NCBI GenBank assembly: GCA_018064905.1
Contig: JAGHUJ010000085.1
Span: 1-52,544 of the forward strand
Source: Candidatus Treponema equifaecale
GTDB taxonomy: Bacteria; Spirochaetota; Spirochaetia; Treponematales; Treponemataceae
DNA length: 52,544 nt
Reading direction: 5' to 3'
In this document: one piece after another, positions 39,750-47,915 of the stretch
How positions within the stretch are numbered: the first letter of the stretch is position 1
Layout of the letters: each line of letters opens with the position of its first letter
Program-made: the position numbers and the translations under genes
Notes under the pieces: model-generated
The model's input: the letters and a program-made list of their open reading frames with translations, nothing else
Told to the model about the DNA's origin: nothing
The model's database searches: none

Positions 39750-40565
39750 ATGAACGCGTTGGAAGGTTTTCAGATATTTTTGAATGTCATTCGCCCGATT
39801 GTTGATGTTGGCGTATTGACCTTTATCATTTACAAAGCATACCAGATGGTTGTAAAGACAAATGCCATGCAGATCATCAAGGCTGCCCTCATTGTAGCTT
39901 TGGTATATGCCTTTGCCTTTATCCTGAACCTTCAGACTCTTCTCTGGATTCTTTCAAAAATTGCACCTGGACTTGCCATTGCCTTTGCAATTGTCTTTCA
40001 GCCGGAACTTAGAAAGCTTTTCCTTAAAATCGGGCAGAACGAATGGTTTGCCTTTGGAAGCCGTTCCCGTCATACCTATGTAGACACCGTAATCATTGCT
40101 GCCGAAACCCTTTCAAAATTCAAGAAAGGTATGCTGGTAGTTTTTCAGAGGCATACAAAGCTTGATGACATCATCGACACTGGTACAAGAATCAATGCAG
40201 ACATTTCATCGGCACTTCTCGTAACGATTTTTGGCCATGAAACTCCGCTTCACGATGCAGCATGTATTGTTCAGAATGGAAAAATAATTTCTGCAGGCTG
40301 TTTCCTGCCTTTGAGCGAACAGTATGACATCAAGAAAACCTTTGGTACCCGTCACCGTGCGGCCCTTGGTTTAAGCGAACAGACTGATGCCGTAATTCTG
40401 GTGGTTTCGGAAGAAACCGGTGCAATCAGCCTTGCCTACGATTCAAAGCTTCATTACGACTTAAAGCCTGCACAGGTTACAAAGATGCTGGAAAACCTTC
40501 TGGAAATTTCTGCTGACCAGAGGACAATTGAGGATACAATCGATGAAAGTAAAGCAACTGTTTGA
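39750..40565 (+). CDS. cdaA: Diadenylate cyclase, CdaA type
   Basis: 271 residues. Three N-terminal membrane helices (about 12-32, 43-63, 66-84) precede the DAC domain. The nucleotide-binding motif RHR is intact in 'GTRHRAALGLSE' (201-203), but the DGA motif reads Asp169-Ala170-Ala171 in 'PLHDAACIV'. CdaA makes cyclic di-AMP, which controls potassium and osmotic or wall balance. Its usual partner gene cdaR follows, overlapping by 23 nt, so the context is canonical. Whether the Gly-to-Ala change affects activity is unknown. Confidence 0.92.
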   Translation: MNALEGFQIFLNVIRPIVDVGVLTFIIYKAYQMVVKTNAMQIIKAALIVALVYAFAFILNLQTLLWILSKIAPGLAIAFAIVFQPELRKLFLKIGQNEWFAFGSRSRHTYVDTVIIAAETLSKFKKGMLVVFQRHTKLDDIIDTGTRINADISSALLVTIFGHETPLHDAACIVQNGKIISAGCFLPLSEQYDIKKTFGTRHRAALGLSEQTDAVILVVSEETGAISLAYDSKLHYDLKPAQVTKMLENLLEISADQRTIEDTIDESKATV

Positions 40566-41565
40566 AAAACTGATTGAAAACTGGCCTGTAAAGGCTGTCT
40601 GCTTCATAATGGCACTTTTCCTCTATGTCTTTAACCAGCAGAGCGGAATGACTTCAAAAACCGTAAAGACAACTCTTGCCATTGACCGTGAAAGCGGATT
40701 CAGACCTGCAGAAGCCTTCAACAACAGCGTAACTGTTTCCTTTAAGGGCAAGTCTGAAGAAATTGCTTCAATCATGGAAAAGGATATTTCTGCCTACATC
40801 GACCTGAACTATGTGGCAAAGGAAGGCAAGTACGATTTTCCTGTTCTTTTAAAACTGAATGACAATGTTACTGCAATAAATCCTCTGGAAATTAAGGTTA
40901 CTCCTGAAATAATTTCACTTCGTGTAGAGCCTGAAATCGCTGGTTTTGCTGAAATTGTTCCTCTTGTAAAAGGCAAGGTTCCTCACGGTTACGAAATCAA
41001 GTCTATTTCCGTTAATCCTGAGCAGGTGAAGATTCGTGGTGCTGTTTCTCTTGTGAACAACTGCAAGACCCTTCAGACTGCCACTGTTCCTGTTTCCAAT
41101 GCTACAAGAAGCTTTCAGACTACTGTTAAAATTGAAAATCCTAGAAGAAGTCTTACTGTGGAAGAGCAGACCGTGAGTGTTACCGTGGAAGTTGATGAAG
41201 TAAAAGATTCCAGAATGTTGAAAAATGTTCCTGTTAATCTGGTTAAGCTTCATCCGGGGCTTGAGGCTAAATTCTCTCCAAAAACTGTAAATGTAAACGT
41301 GGAGGGAAGTCAGCTCAGCATTGAAAAAATAAGGGATTATTCTTCTATAATCAAGGCTGATTGTGCTGCTCTTGATGAACCTGGAACATATGAGCTTAAA
41401 TTGAACTATTCCCTTCCAAGCGGCGTGAAGCTCAGTGAAAATCCTGTAAAGACTGTTTCTGTTACAGTTTCCATGAAGCATGAGAATTCTGAAGAAAAGC
41501 TCACCATAGTGGAAGATCAGGCTGGTACACTGGAAGAAAAGGTTGAGGAAGGTGCATCTCAATGA
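40543..41565 (+). CDS. cdaR: CdaR/YbbR-domain regulator of diadenylate cyclase
   Basis: 340 residues from ATG 40543 (GAGG upstream); a TTG 15 nt earlier is less likely. One N-terminal membrane helix ('WPVKAVCFIMALFLYVF') then about four YbbR repeats, each with a VxxxGxxxxI- or 'SVNPEQVKIRGAVSLV'-type core: near 50-130, 135-215, 215-300 and the tail. It is anchored with the repeats outside the membrane and modulates CdaA in Firmicutes. Overlaps cdaA by 23 nt and acpS by 4 nt. Confidence 0.88.
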   Translation: MKVKQLFEKLIENWPVKAVCFIMALFLYVFNQQSGMTSKTVKTTLAIDRESGFRPAEAFNNSVTVSFKGKSEEIASIMEKDISAYIDLNYVAKEGKYDFPVLLKLNDNVTAINPLEIKVTPEIISLRVEPEIAGFAEIVPLVKGKVPHGYEIKSISVNPEQVKIRGAVSLVNNCKTLQTATVPVSNATRSFQTTVKIENPRRSLTVEEQTVSVTVEVDEVKDSRMLKNVPVNLVKLHPGLEAKFSPKTVNVNVEGSQLSIEKIRDYSSIIKADCAALDEPGTYELKLNYSLPSGVKLSENPVKTVSVTVSMKHENSEEKLTIVEDQAGTLEEKVEEGASQ

Positions 41566-41954
41566 TTTACGGAATTGGAACTGATATTTCCAAGGTCTCC
41601 AGATTTGAGCGCTGGGTCAAAGATCCGCAGATGCTGAACCGTTTTTTTAATTCCTGTGAACAGATTGAAAATATTAAAGACAAAAATCTGAATTTTCTGT
41701 GTGAGCATTATGCCGCCAGGTTTTCAGCAAAGGAAGCTTTTGTTAAGGCTCTTGGCACTGGTTTTGTGGGAATTGAGCTGAATGACTTTGGAATTAAAAA
41801 AAATGCTGAAGGCAGACCGGAATTTTATTTTGGCGAAAAAACTAAGAAAATAATTGATTCCCGTTGCGGACTAAATTGGAATATTCATGTATCATTGAGC
41901 CATGAAAAAGAATTTGCTGTGGCTTATGCAGTAATTGAGGTGAACAATGCTTAG
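41562..41954 (+). CDS. acpS: Holo-[acyl-carrier-protein] synthase
   Basis: 130 residues. 'IYGIGTDISKVSRFE' (metal-binding Asp), 'HYAARFSAKEAFVKALGTG' and 'IHVSLSHEKEFAVAYAVIE' are AcpS signatures. It transfers phosphopantetheine from coenzyme A to acyl carrier protein. ATGA overlap with cdaR and an 8-nt overlap with the next gene place it in the cdaA operon. Confidence 0.95.
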   Translation: MIYGIGTDISKVSRFERWVKDPQMLNRFFNSCEQIENIKDKNLNFLCEHYAARFSAKEAFVKALGTGFVGIELNDFGIKKNAEGRPEFYFGEKTKKIIDSRCGLNWNIHVSLSHEKEFAVAYAVIEVNNA

Positions 41955-42867
41955 AAAATCTTCTAAACCTGAAATCGATCCAGACAAAAAGCCTAAAATT
42001 TCCTACTGGTCAAAGACTAAGTGTACCTGTCCTTGCTGTCGTCGTGACTTTGAAAAGGAAGAAATGCTTACTGGTGGTGGAAGAATGAACGCTGGTGACC
42101 TTACTGATGAACTTCACAGAAATTTCATTCCATCAGAGCGCTTTGGTGCTGTTTTCCCATTGATCTATTCCGTTGGGGCTTGTCCTCGATGCCATGTTGC
42201 ATTTTTCTGGAAGGATTTTGAACTGATTAAGGATCAGGCAACTTTGGAAGCATTGCGCGATGATGAGGAAAACAGAAAGAAGCAGGTTTCCACAATTTTC
42301 CCTCACTATGATTTGAGCCGTGAACGAACTTTGCTTGACGGTGCTGCAATGTACTATCTGGCCTTGCTTTCCTACGAAAAGGTTGATCTTGGCTATGCTC
42401 CTACATTTAAGCGCGCCATGATTTCACTTCGCCTTGCATGGATCTGCAACGACTTGAACACAAAAATTCCTGGCTACAACTTTGACTATCCTGCAAAGGT
42501 TTTCTACAGCAAGGCTGGATTCTTCTATGAGCAGACCTTGATCAATGAAACAAGCCGCGTTGAGACTATTGCAAAGGTTGCAAATTTTGGCCCTGACATC
42601 GACAAAAACTACGGATATGACGGCGTAATCTATCTTTCGGGTCTCCTTGAATACAAATATGGTCAGAGAGCAGATATGCCGATGCGCTATAAAAAATTGG
42701 ACGAGAACAAACGTGCCATTGCAAGAATCTTTGGTCTGGGTAAATCTTCAAAGGCAAAACCAGGTCCTCTTCTTGAAAATGCCCGTGCCCTCTACGACAA
42801 GCTTACTGAAGAACTAAAAGAAGCCAAGACAATCAACCTTGACTTTGACGATGATGACGAAGAATAA
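41947..42867 (+). CDS. DUF2225 zinc-site protein
   Basis: 306 residues. Two Cys pairs, 'KCTCPCCRRDFEKEE' and 'GACPRCHVAFFWKDF', form the zinc-ribbon-like site typical of DUF2225, common in spirochaetes and Firmicutes. A helical, TPR-like middle follows ('YYLALLSYEKVDLGYAPTFKRAMISLRLAW'), and the tail is acidic (DFDDDDEE). No signal peptide, so cytoplasmic. Function unknown. It overlaps acpS and its stop overlaps the truA start region, so it is part of the cdaA-truA operon. Confidence 0.85.
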   Translation: MLRKSSKPEIDPDKKPKISYWSKTKCTCPCCRRDFEKEEMLTGGGRMNAGDLTDELHRNFIPSERFGAVFPLIYSVGACPRCHVAFFWKDFELIKDQATLEALRDDEENRKKQVSTIFPHYDLSRERTLLDGAAMYYLALLSYEKVDLGYAPTFKRAMISLRLAWICNDLNTKIPGYNFDYPAKVFYSKAGFFYEQTLINETSRVETIAKVANFGPDIDKNYGYDGVIYLSGLLEYKYGQRADMPMRYKKLDENKRAIARIFGLGKSSKAKPGPLLENARALYDKLTEELKEAKTINLDFDDDDEE

Positions 42868-43650
42868 ATGAGAAACATACTTCTGACTCTTTCTTATGAC
42901 GGAACTGATTTTTGTGGATGGCAGCGTCAGGACTTTGCGGACAAGGGCAAGGCTGTCAGGACAGTTCAAGGAGAAATAGAAAAGGCTCTGGAAAAACTTC
43001 ACAAGCAGCATGTTCCGTTGCAGGGAAGTGGCCGCACTGATTCTGGTGTTCACGCATTTGCTCAGGCTGCTAATTTTTTCTCTCCAATAGACTCAATCCC
43101 AGTGGAACGTTATGTTCAGGCTATAAATTCATTTTTGCCGGATGATGTTAGAATAAATGCTGCTCAGGAAATGGCCGAAGATTTCAGTTCAAGATTTTCA
43201 GCAACTTCCAGAACCTACAGGTACTTCATTCACACAGGAAATCCATTTGCCAGTGAGATGCGTTTTGTATGGCCAATTCACCACAGACCTGATCTGGAAA
43301 AGCTGAACAAAATGGCATCTTATTTAAAAGGTGAAATTGACTGTGCCACTTTTGCTGCAGCTGGAGATCAGAGCCTTTCAACCTGCCGTTACATTGATGA
43401 CGCGCATTTCTATGTTGATGAAAAAAATCCAGAAATCATAGTTTTTGAAATTTCTGCAAATGCCTTTTTGTGGAAAATGGTCAGAAGTCTCACCGGAAGC
43501 CTGATTTTCTTTGAGAAGAGCGGAAGGGAGCCTGAATATTTTAAGCAGGTTCTTGAAGCCAAAGACAGAAGCAAAGCCGGCCCAACAGCCCCCCCAAACG
43601 GCCTGTTCCTCTACAAAATCCACTTTGACGGAATCAGAAGACACGTGTAA
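42868..43650 (+). CDS. truA: tRNA pseudouridine(38-40) synthase TruA
   Basis: 260 residues. 'LTLSYDGTDFCGWQRQ', catalytic Asp in 'GSGRTDSGVHAFAQ', 'RTYRYFIHTG' and 'NAFLWKMVRSLTGSL' are TruA blocks. It modifies uridines 38-40 in the anticodon stem-loop. Its ATG directly follows the DUF2225 stop (TAAATG). Last gene of the cdaA operon. Confidence 0.96.
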   Translation: MRNILLTLSYDGTDFCGWQRQDFADKGKAVRTVQGEIEKALEKLHKQHVPLQGSGRTDSGVHAFAQAANFFSPIDSIPVERYVQAINSFLPDDVRINAAQEMAEDFSSRFSATSRTYRYFIHTGNPFASEMRFVWPIHHRPDLEKLNKMASYLKGEIDCATFAAAGDQSLSTCRYIDDAHFYVDEKNPEIIVFEISANAFLWKMVRSLTGSLIFFEKSGREPEYFKQVLEAKDRSKAGPTAPPNGLFLYKIHFDGIRRHV

Positions 43651-43660
43651 GACTTGGGAA

Positions 43661-43674
43661 GTATTTTAAAATAC
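43661..43674. other. Perfect 14-bp palindrome at convergent junction
   Basis: GTATTTTAAAATAC lies in the 72-nt gap between truA and priA, which converge. No terminator with a T-run is visible; the palindrome might take that role weakly. Confidence 0.4.
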
Positions 43675-43722
43675 AGTTAAAGTTGTTGAAAAAAGTGGGA
43701 CGCAGCGACGGTAAAAAATGTT

Positions 43723-45768
43723 TTACAATAGGCTTACCGGGTCTACGTCGTATTCTATGTAGACTTCCTGTGGTGCCTTGTAATTTGTAGAAAAAACGCT
43801 GGTTATGTATTGCAGCACTGAGACCTGTGGGCCACGGAGAATTATCTGCTGACGGTAATTTGCGGCAATTTTTGAAAGCGGACATTCAGCAGGTCCAAGA
43901 ATTTCAGTCTGATTTGTGGCTTCCCTTATACTTTCTGAGGTGTTTTTTCCCATTTTAACGGAATTCAGAACCTGCCTTAGAATTTCTGCAGCACCTGAAC
44001 AGGCATGAACCGCCTGTGCTTCTGATGGTGCCCTAAAAACCATTCTGAGCATTCTTGAAAAAGGTGGAAAGTCCAGCATTTCTCTGGTTTTTATTTCTGA
44101 GTCGTAGAATTCCTTTGTTTTTCCTGCAACAGCGTATGCAATTGGTTCTGAATCCGGGCAGTAGGTCTGCACAAGTACCTTGCCGTCTGGAAAAAATCTT
44201 CCTGCGCGACATGCAACCTGTGTAATGAGTGAGAAGGTTCTTTCCGCGGCCCTGAAATCCGGCAGGTGAAGTCCAGTGTCGGCCAGAACAACTCCAACCA
44301 GCTTAAGGTTAGGAAAGTTCAGTCCTTTTGCCACCATCTGTGTTCCCAGCATGATGTCATATTCACCTTTTTTAAATGCATCCAGCTTTTCCTGAAGCTC
44401 GCCCTTGTGGGTGAGGGAATCAGTGTCTATTCGGACAACCTTTGCGTTTGGAAATTTTGCCCTTACTTCTGTTTCAATGTATTCAGTTCCAAAGCCGGAA
44501 TAACCTACGTCCAGAGAACCGCATTCCGGGCATTGCTGTGGTGGCGAAACCTGCCAGCCGCAATAATGGCAACGGAGACGTTTTTCTGCCTTGTGGAAGG
44601 TGAGAGAAACAGAACAGTTCTTGCATTTAAGCTCAAAACCGCAGGAGTTGCATCTGAAGAAATGGGTGAAACCGCGCCTGTTCAAAAATAGAATTGTCTG
44701 ACGCTTTTGATTCAATGTTTCTTCAATTTCTTTTTGTAGGCTCGGTGAGATTGCCCCTGAATCTGAAGCAAGACCGCTTAAATTTATGCACTTGATTTCA
44801 GGCATTGCTCCGCCTGCAAGTCTTCTTGTAAGAACGTGCCTGAAAATTTTTCCTTCTTCCATCATTTTCCAGGCTTCAACGCTTGGTGTGGCACTTCCCA
44901 TTAAAAGCGGGATTCCAAGTCTGGCACAACGGTACATTGCCACCTGTCTTGCGTGGTAGCGGGGAGTGTTTCCTGATTTGTAAGAACCGTCGTGCTCCTC
45001 GTCAATGATTATCATTCCAAGGTCTGGAACAGGCGCAAACACAGCTGAACGGGCACCCACCACAACTCTGGCTTCTTTATTTAAAATTCTGCGCCATTCA
45101 GAAAGCTTCTGGCTTGGGGTAAGTCCAGAATGCAATACTGCTGCTGTGTTTCCAAATCTTGATACAACGGCTTCAATTACCTGCGGAGTAAGGCCTATTT
45201 CCGGAACCAGATAGATTACGCCCTTTCCCTGTTCCAAAAGCCGTTCTGAAGTCTGAAGAAAAACCTCAGTTTTTCCAGTTCCTGTGGCCCCGTACAGATA
45301 ATGAAGCTGATTTTTATTATGTGGGTTTTGAGAAAGTATTCCTTCAACTGCAACCTTCTGTTCTTCGCTGAGTTCTCTTGCCTTTGTTTCAGGTGTGTCT
45401 TCAAGAAACGAAAATCCACCTGCATCACTTTCCCGTTTTCCCCCCGGAACCATGCTGCAGGCAATTTCACCAATGGAGCAAAGATAATATTTAGAAATCC
45501 ATTTTGCCAGTTCCGTAAGTTCAGCTGTAAGAACACATTCCTCGTCAAGAAACCTCATCACCGGCCTGATTTTGTCTTCTTCAACCGGACAATCTGGAGG
45601 CAATGTTTCACTTTCTGCAATTACCAGTCCAGTCATTCGTCTGTTTCCGAATTTCAAGTCAGCACGGCAACCTAACCGGCTTTTGTTTTCCGGGTTTTCA
45701 CAGTCCAGATAGGTGAAGGACTGATTGAGAGGAATATTGAGTACAATTTGAAGAAATTTCTTTGGCAT
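43723..45768 (-). CDS. priA: Primosomal replication restart helicase PriA
   Basis: 681 residues. Walker A 'YGATGTGKTEVFLQ', 'IIDEEHDGSYK' (DEEH), 'LMGSATPSVEAW', and the double zinc module 'RCNSCGFELKCKNCSVSLTFHKAEKRLRCHYCGWQVSPPQQCPECGS' region with eight Cys in CxxC pairs. C-terminal helicase motifs 'LGTQMVAKGLNFPNL' and 'QVACRAGRF' follow. It rebuilds replication forks. Its ATG overlaps the stop of the uracil-DNA glycosylase gene by one base, linking two repair functions. Confidence 0.96.
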   Translation of the reverse strand: MPKKFLQIVLNIPLNQSFTYLDCENPENKSRLGCRADLKFGNRRMTGLVIAESETLPPDCPVEEDKIRPVMRFLDEECVLTAELTELAKWISKYYLCSIGEIACSMVPGGKRESDAGGFSFLEDTPETKARELSEEQKVAVEGILSQNPHNKNQLHYLYGATGTGKTEVFLQTSERLLEQGKGVIYLVPEIGLTPQVIEAVVSRFGNTAAVLHSGLTPSQKLSEWRRILNKEARVVVGARSAVFAPVPDLGMIIIDEEHDGSYKSGNTPRYHARQVAMYRCARLGIPLLMGSATPSVEAWKMMEEGKIFRHVLTRRLAGGAMPEIKCINLSGLASDSGAISPSLQKEIEETLNQKRQTILFLNRRGFTHFFRCNSCGFELKCKNCSVSLTFHKAEKRLRCHYCGWQVSPPQQCPECGSLDVGYSGFGTEYIETEVRAKFPNAKVVRIDTDSLTHKGELQEKLDAFKKGEYDIMLGTQMVAKGLNFPNLKLVGVVLADTGLHLPDFRAAERTFSLITQVACRAGRFFPDGKVLVQTYCPDSEPIAYAVAGKTKEFYDSEIKTREMLDFPPFSRMLRMVFRAPSEAQAVHACSGAAEILRQVLNSVKMGKNTSESIREATNQTEILGPAECPLSKIAANYRQQIILRGPQVSVLQYITSVFSTNYKAPQEVYIEYDVDPVSLL

Positions 45769-46553
45769 TATTTGTCGTAGTTTGGATCGAGTTTAAGCAG
45801 CTCTGATTTGAAAATCTTTAAATCTTCCCAGGCCGGGCGTTTGTTCTCCGGGGCTCTGAGCAATGCACTTGGATGCCATGTTGTTACAACTGGAATTCCC
45901 TTGTAGTCCAGAACCTGTCCGTGGAGCTTCATGACTCCGTCATTTATGTGGAACAAATTTTTTACGGCAACGCTTCCGGCGCACAAAATTGCCTTTGGTT
46001 TTAGGGCAGCAATCTGAGCGTCCAGAAATGGTCTGCAGGCATCAGCTTCTTCCGGCATTGGATTTCGGTTCATTGGAGGCCGGCATTTTACTATGTTTGC
46101 TATGTAACAGTTCTTGTTTCTGTAAAGCTGAATTGCAGCGAGCATCTTGTCCAAAAGCTGTCCCGCAGGTCCAACAAATGGAAGACCCTGCTTATCCTCT
46201 TCTTCTCCCGGACCTTCACCAATGACAAGAACAAATGGTTTTTCAACTCCCATTCCTGGAACTGTCTGTTTTCGGGAAGCACAGAGCTGACAACGCTTGC
46301 ATTCACGGATTTTAGAGGAAATGTTGTCTATTGTGGATGTTGCAGAATTTCCGCCTGCTGAAGAAACTGATTCTGACTGTGCAGCATTTGTTGAGGCGGT
46401 GTTCTGTGTTTCTGTTGTTTCTGCCTGTACCTGAACCATATCGTCTTCAAAAATCGGAATTTCATCTGGAAAATCCGGAGACTTATGGCCGTAAAGCGAA
46501 TCTGAAACTGTTTTGAGAAGTGAATAAAGCTGTGTCTTTTCCTCTTTTGTCAT
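45768..46553 (-). CDS. Family 4 uracil-DNA glycosylase
   Basis: 261 residues. Residues about 90-261 form the family 4 fold: iron-sulphur Cys in '[14 protein letters not shown]', '[30 protein letters not shown]', another Cys in '[21 protein letters not shown]' and the active-site '[11 protein letters not shown]'. The first ~85 residues are a Thr/Ser/Gln/Ala-rich linker. It removes uracil from DNA. TATAAT ends 6 nt before ATG without a ribosome binding site. Divergent from the glycosyltransferase gene. Confidence 0.93.
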   Translation of the reverse strand: MTKEEKTQLYSLLKTVSDSLYGHKSPDFPDEIPIFEDDMVQVQAETTETQNTASTNAAQSESVSSAGGNSATSTIDNISSKIRECKRCQLCASRKQTVPGMGVEKPFVLVIGEGPGEEEDKQGLPFVGPAGQLLDKMLAAIQLYRNKNCYIANIVKCRPPMNRNPMPEEADACRPFLDAQIAALKPKAILCAGSVAVKNLFHINDGVMKLHGQVLDYKGIPVVTTWHPSALLRAPENKRPAWEDLKIFKSELLKLDPNYDK

Positions 46554-46559
46554 ATTTCA

Positions 46560-46588
46560 ATTATACATAAAATTAAATGCTTTGTGTA
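46560..46588 (-). promoter_or_regulatory. Uracil-DNA glycosylase promoter, predicted leaderless
   Basis: TACACA (46583-46588), 17 nt, TATAAT (46560-46565) on the minus strand, 6 nt before ATG. Confidence 0.5.
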
Positions 46589-46631
46589 CTTTTGCTTTTG
46601 CCTCGGTTTCAGTCTGGATGTTCTGAGTCTC

Positions 46632-46660
46632 TTTAAAAACAATTCAAAAAGAGATAAAAT
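46632..46660 (+). promoter_or_regulatory. Glycosyltransferase promoter, predicted leaderless
   Basis: TTTAAA (46632-46637), 17 nt, TAAAAT (46655-46660), 6 nt before ATG 46667. Confidence 0.5.
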
Positions 46661-46666
46661 TATGTT

Positions 46667-47902
46667 ATGAAAATTGCAATGTTCACCGACGCATATTATC
46701 CGCGAATAAACGGTGTTACAGTTTCCGTTCATTCTTATGCGACTGAATTGACAAAGCTTGGACACGAAGTTACGGTTGTATGCCTTGAATATACGGAACT
46801 TCAGCAGAAAAATTCACTTTTTGATGAAAAATCAAGCGACAACAGATCGCCTTTTAAAATTGTACGAATTCCTTCAATGCCTCTGATTTTCTCTAAGGAA
46901 GACCGAATGGTTCGCCTTGACAAATGGTACAGGGTAAAGCGCGCCATGAAGAAATTTCAGCCGGATGTCATCCACATAAATTCAGAAGGTTCTGTAGGTT
47001 ATCTGGGGGCAATCTATGCTCACCACAAGCACGTTCCTTTTGTTTATACCTTCCATACAATGTGGGAAGATTATCTTGCAAATTATGTTTCATTTCTTCC
47101 AGATTCAAGTCTCAGAAGATTGGGACGGGACATCGTGAAGTTCTATTTGAGACGGGCAGATGTTCTTATTGCTCCAACCCACAGAATTTCCGATGTGGTG
47201 GAAAGCTATGGTGTTAAAAAATCAGTTGAAGTTCTGCCTACAGGAATCCCTGATGAAAAGGAAAAGTCATCATTGATTCGTCAGCTTCAAATTTCAAAGC
47301 AGCTTTTCAAGAAATTTCCGCAACTTCGTGGAAAAAAGATAATGCTGTTTGTTGGAAGAGTTGTAAAAGAAAAGAACCTTGCATTCCTTTACGATGTCCT
47401 TGTGGAAGTTCAGAAAAAAAATCCAAAGACGGCTCTGCTTTTTGTTGGTGCCGGACCTTATCTGGAAGAACTTAAGGAGCTTGCAGAAGAGCGGAATCTT
47501 GCTTCCAGTGTTGCATTTGCCGGATACATGCCTTCAGAAGATTTGGTTTATTTCTATAAACTGGCCAGTGTCTTTACATTTCCAAGCAAGACAGAAACTC
47601 AGGGGCTTGTAACTGTTGAAGCCATGCTTGCAGGTCTTCCTGTTGTTGCCGTTGGTGAAATGGGAACTCTGGATGTAATGCAAGGTGACAACGGTGGATT
47701 CATGGTTCAGGAAAATGTTCAGGAATTTGCAGAAAAAACTTTAAGCTTGATGAGGCAGCCTCAGCTCAGAAAGGAAAAGTCTCTTGAAGCAATAAAGTGG
47801 GCTCAGCAGTGGAAAATTTCCAGCCTTACACCAAAACTTGTAGAAACTTACGAAATGGCTGTTCAGATAAAAAAAGAACAGGATGCAGAATCAAAAGAAT
47901 AG
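46667..47902 (+). CDS. GT4-family glycosyltransferase
   Basis: 411 residues, GT-B fold. 'KIAMFTDAYYPRINGVTVSVHSYATEL' at the N-terminus, 'FVYTFHTMWEDYLANYV' and 'RADVLIAPTHRISDVVESYGV', then the C-terminal donor domain 'MLFVGRVVKEKNLAFLYDVL' and 'FTFPSKTETQGLVTVEAMLAGLPVVAV' with the E-x7-E motif. Close in pattern to 1,2-diacylglycerol 3-glucosyltransferases that make glycolipids; acceptor is inferred. Predicted leaderless. It is followed by two outer-membrane-type genes, perhaps as one operon. Confidence 0.88.
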   Translation: MKIAMFTDAYYPRINGVTVSVHSYATELTKLGHEVTVVCLEYTELQQKNSLFDEKSSDNRSPFKIVRIPSMPLIFSKEDRMVRLDKWYRVKRAMKKFQPDVIHINSEGSVGYLGAIYAHHKHVPFVYTFHTMWEDYLANYVSFLPDSSLRRLGRDIVKFYLRRADVLIAPTHRISDVVESYGVKKSVEVLPTGIPDEKEKSSLIRQLQISKQLFKKFPQLRGKKIMLFVGRVVKEKNLAFLYDVLVEVQKKNPKTALLFVGAGPYLEELKELAEERNLASSVAFAGYMPSEDLVYFYKLASVFTFPSKTETQGLVTVEAMLAGLPVVAVGEMGTLDVMQGDNGGFMVQENVQEFAEKTLSLMRQPQLRKEKSLEAIKWAQQWKISSLTPKLVETYEMAVQIKKEQDAESKE

Positions 47903-47915
47903 TAGGAAAATAAAA

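Noticed and set aside
40915..41562. 215-codon minus-strand reading frame
   Set aside because: Antisense shadow of cdaR, without recognisable domains.
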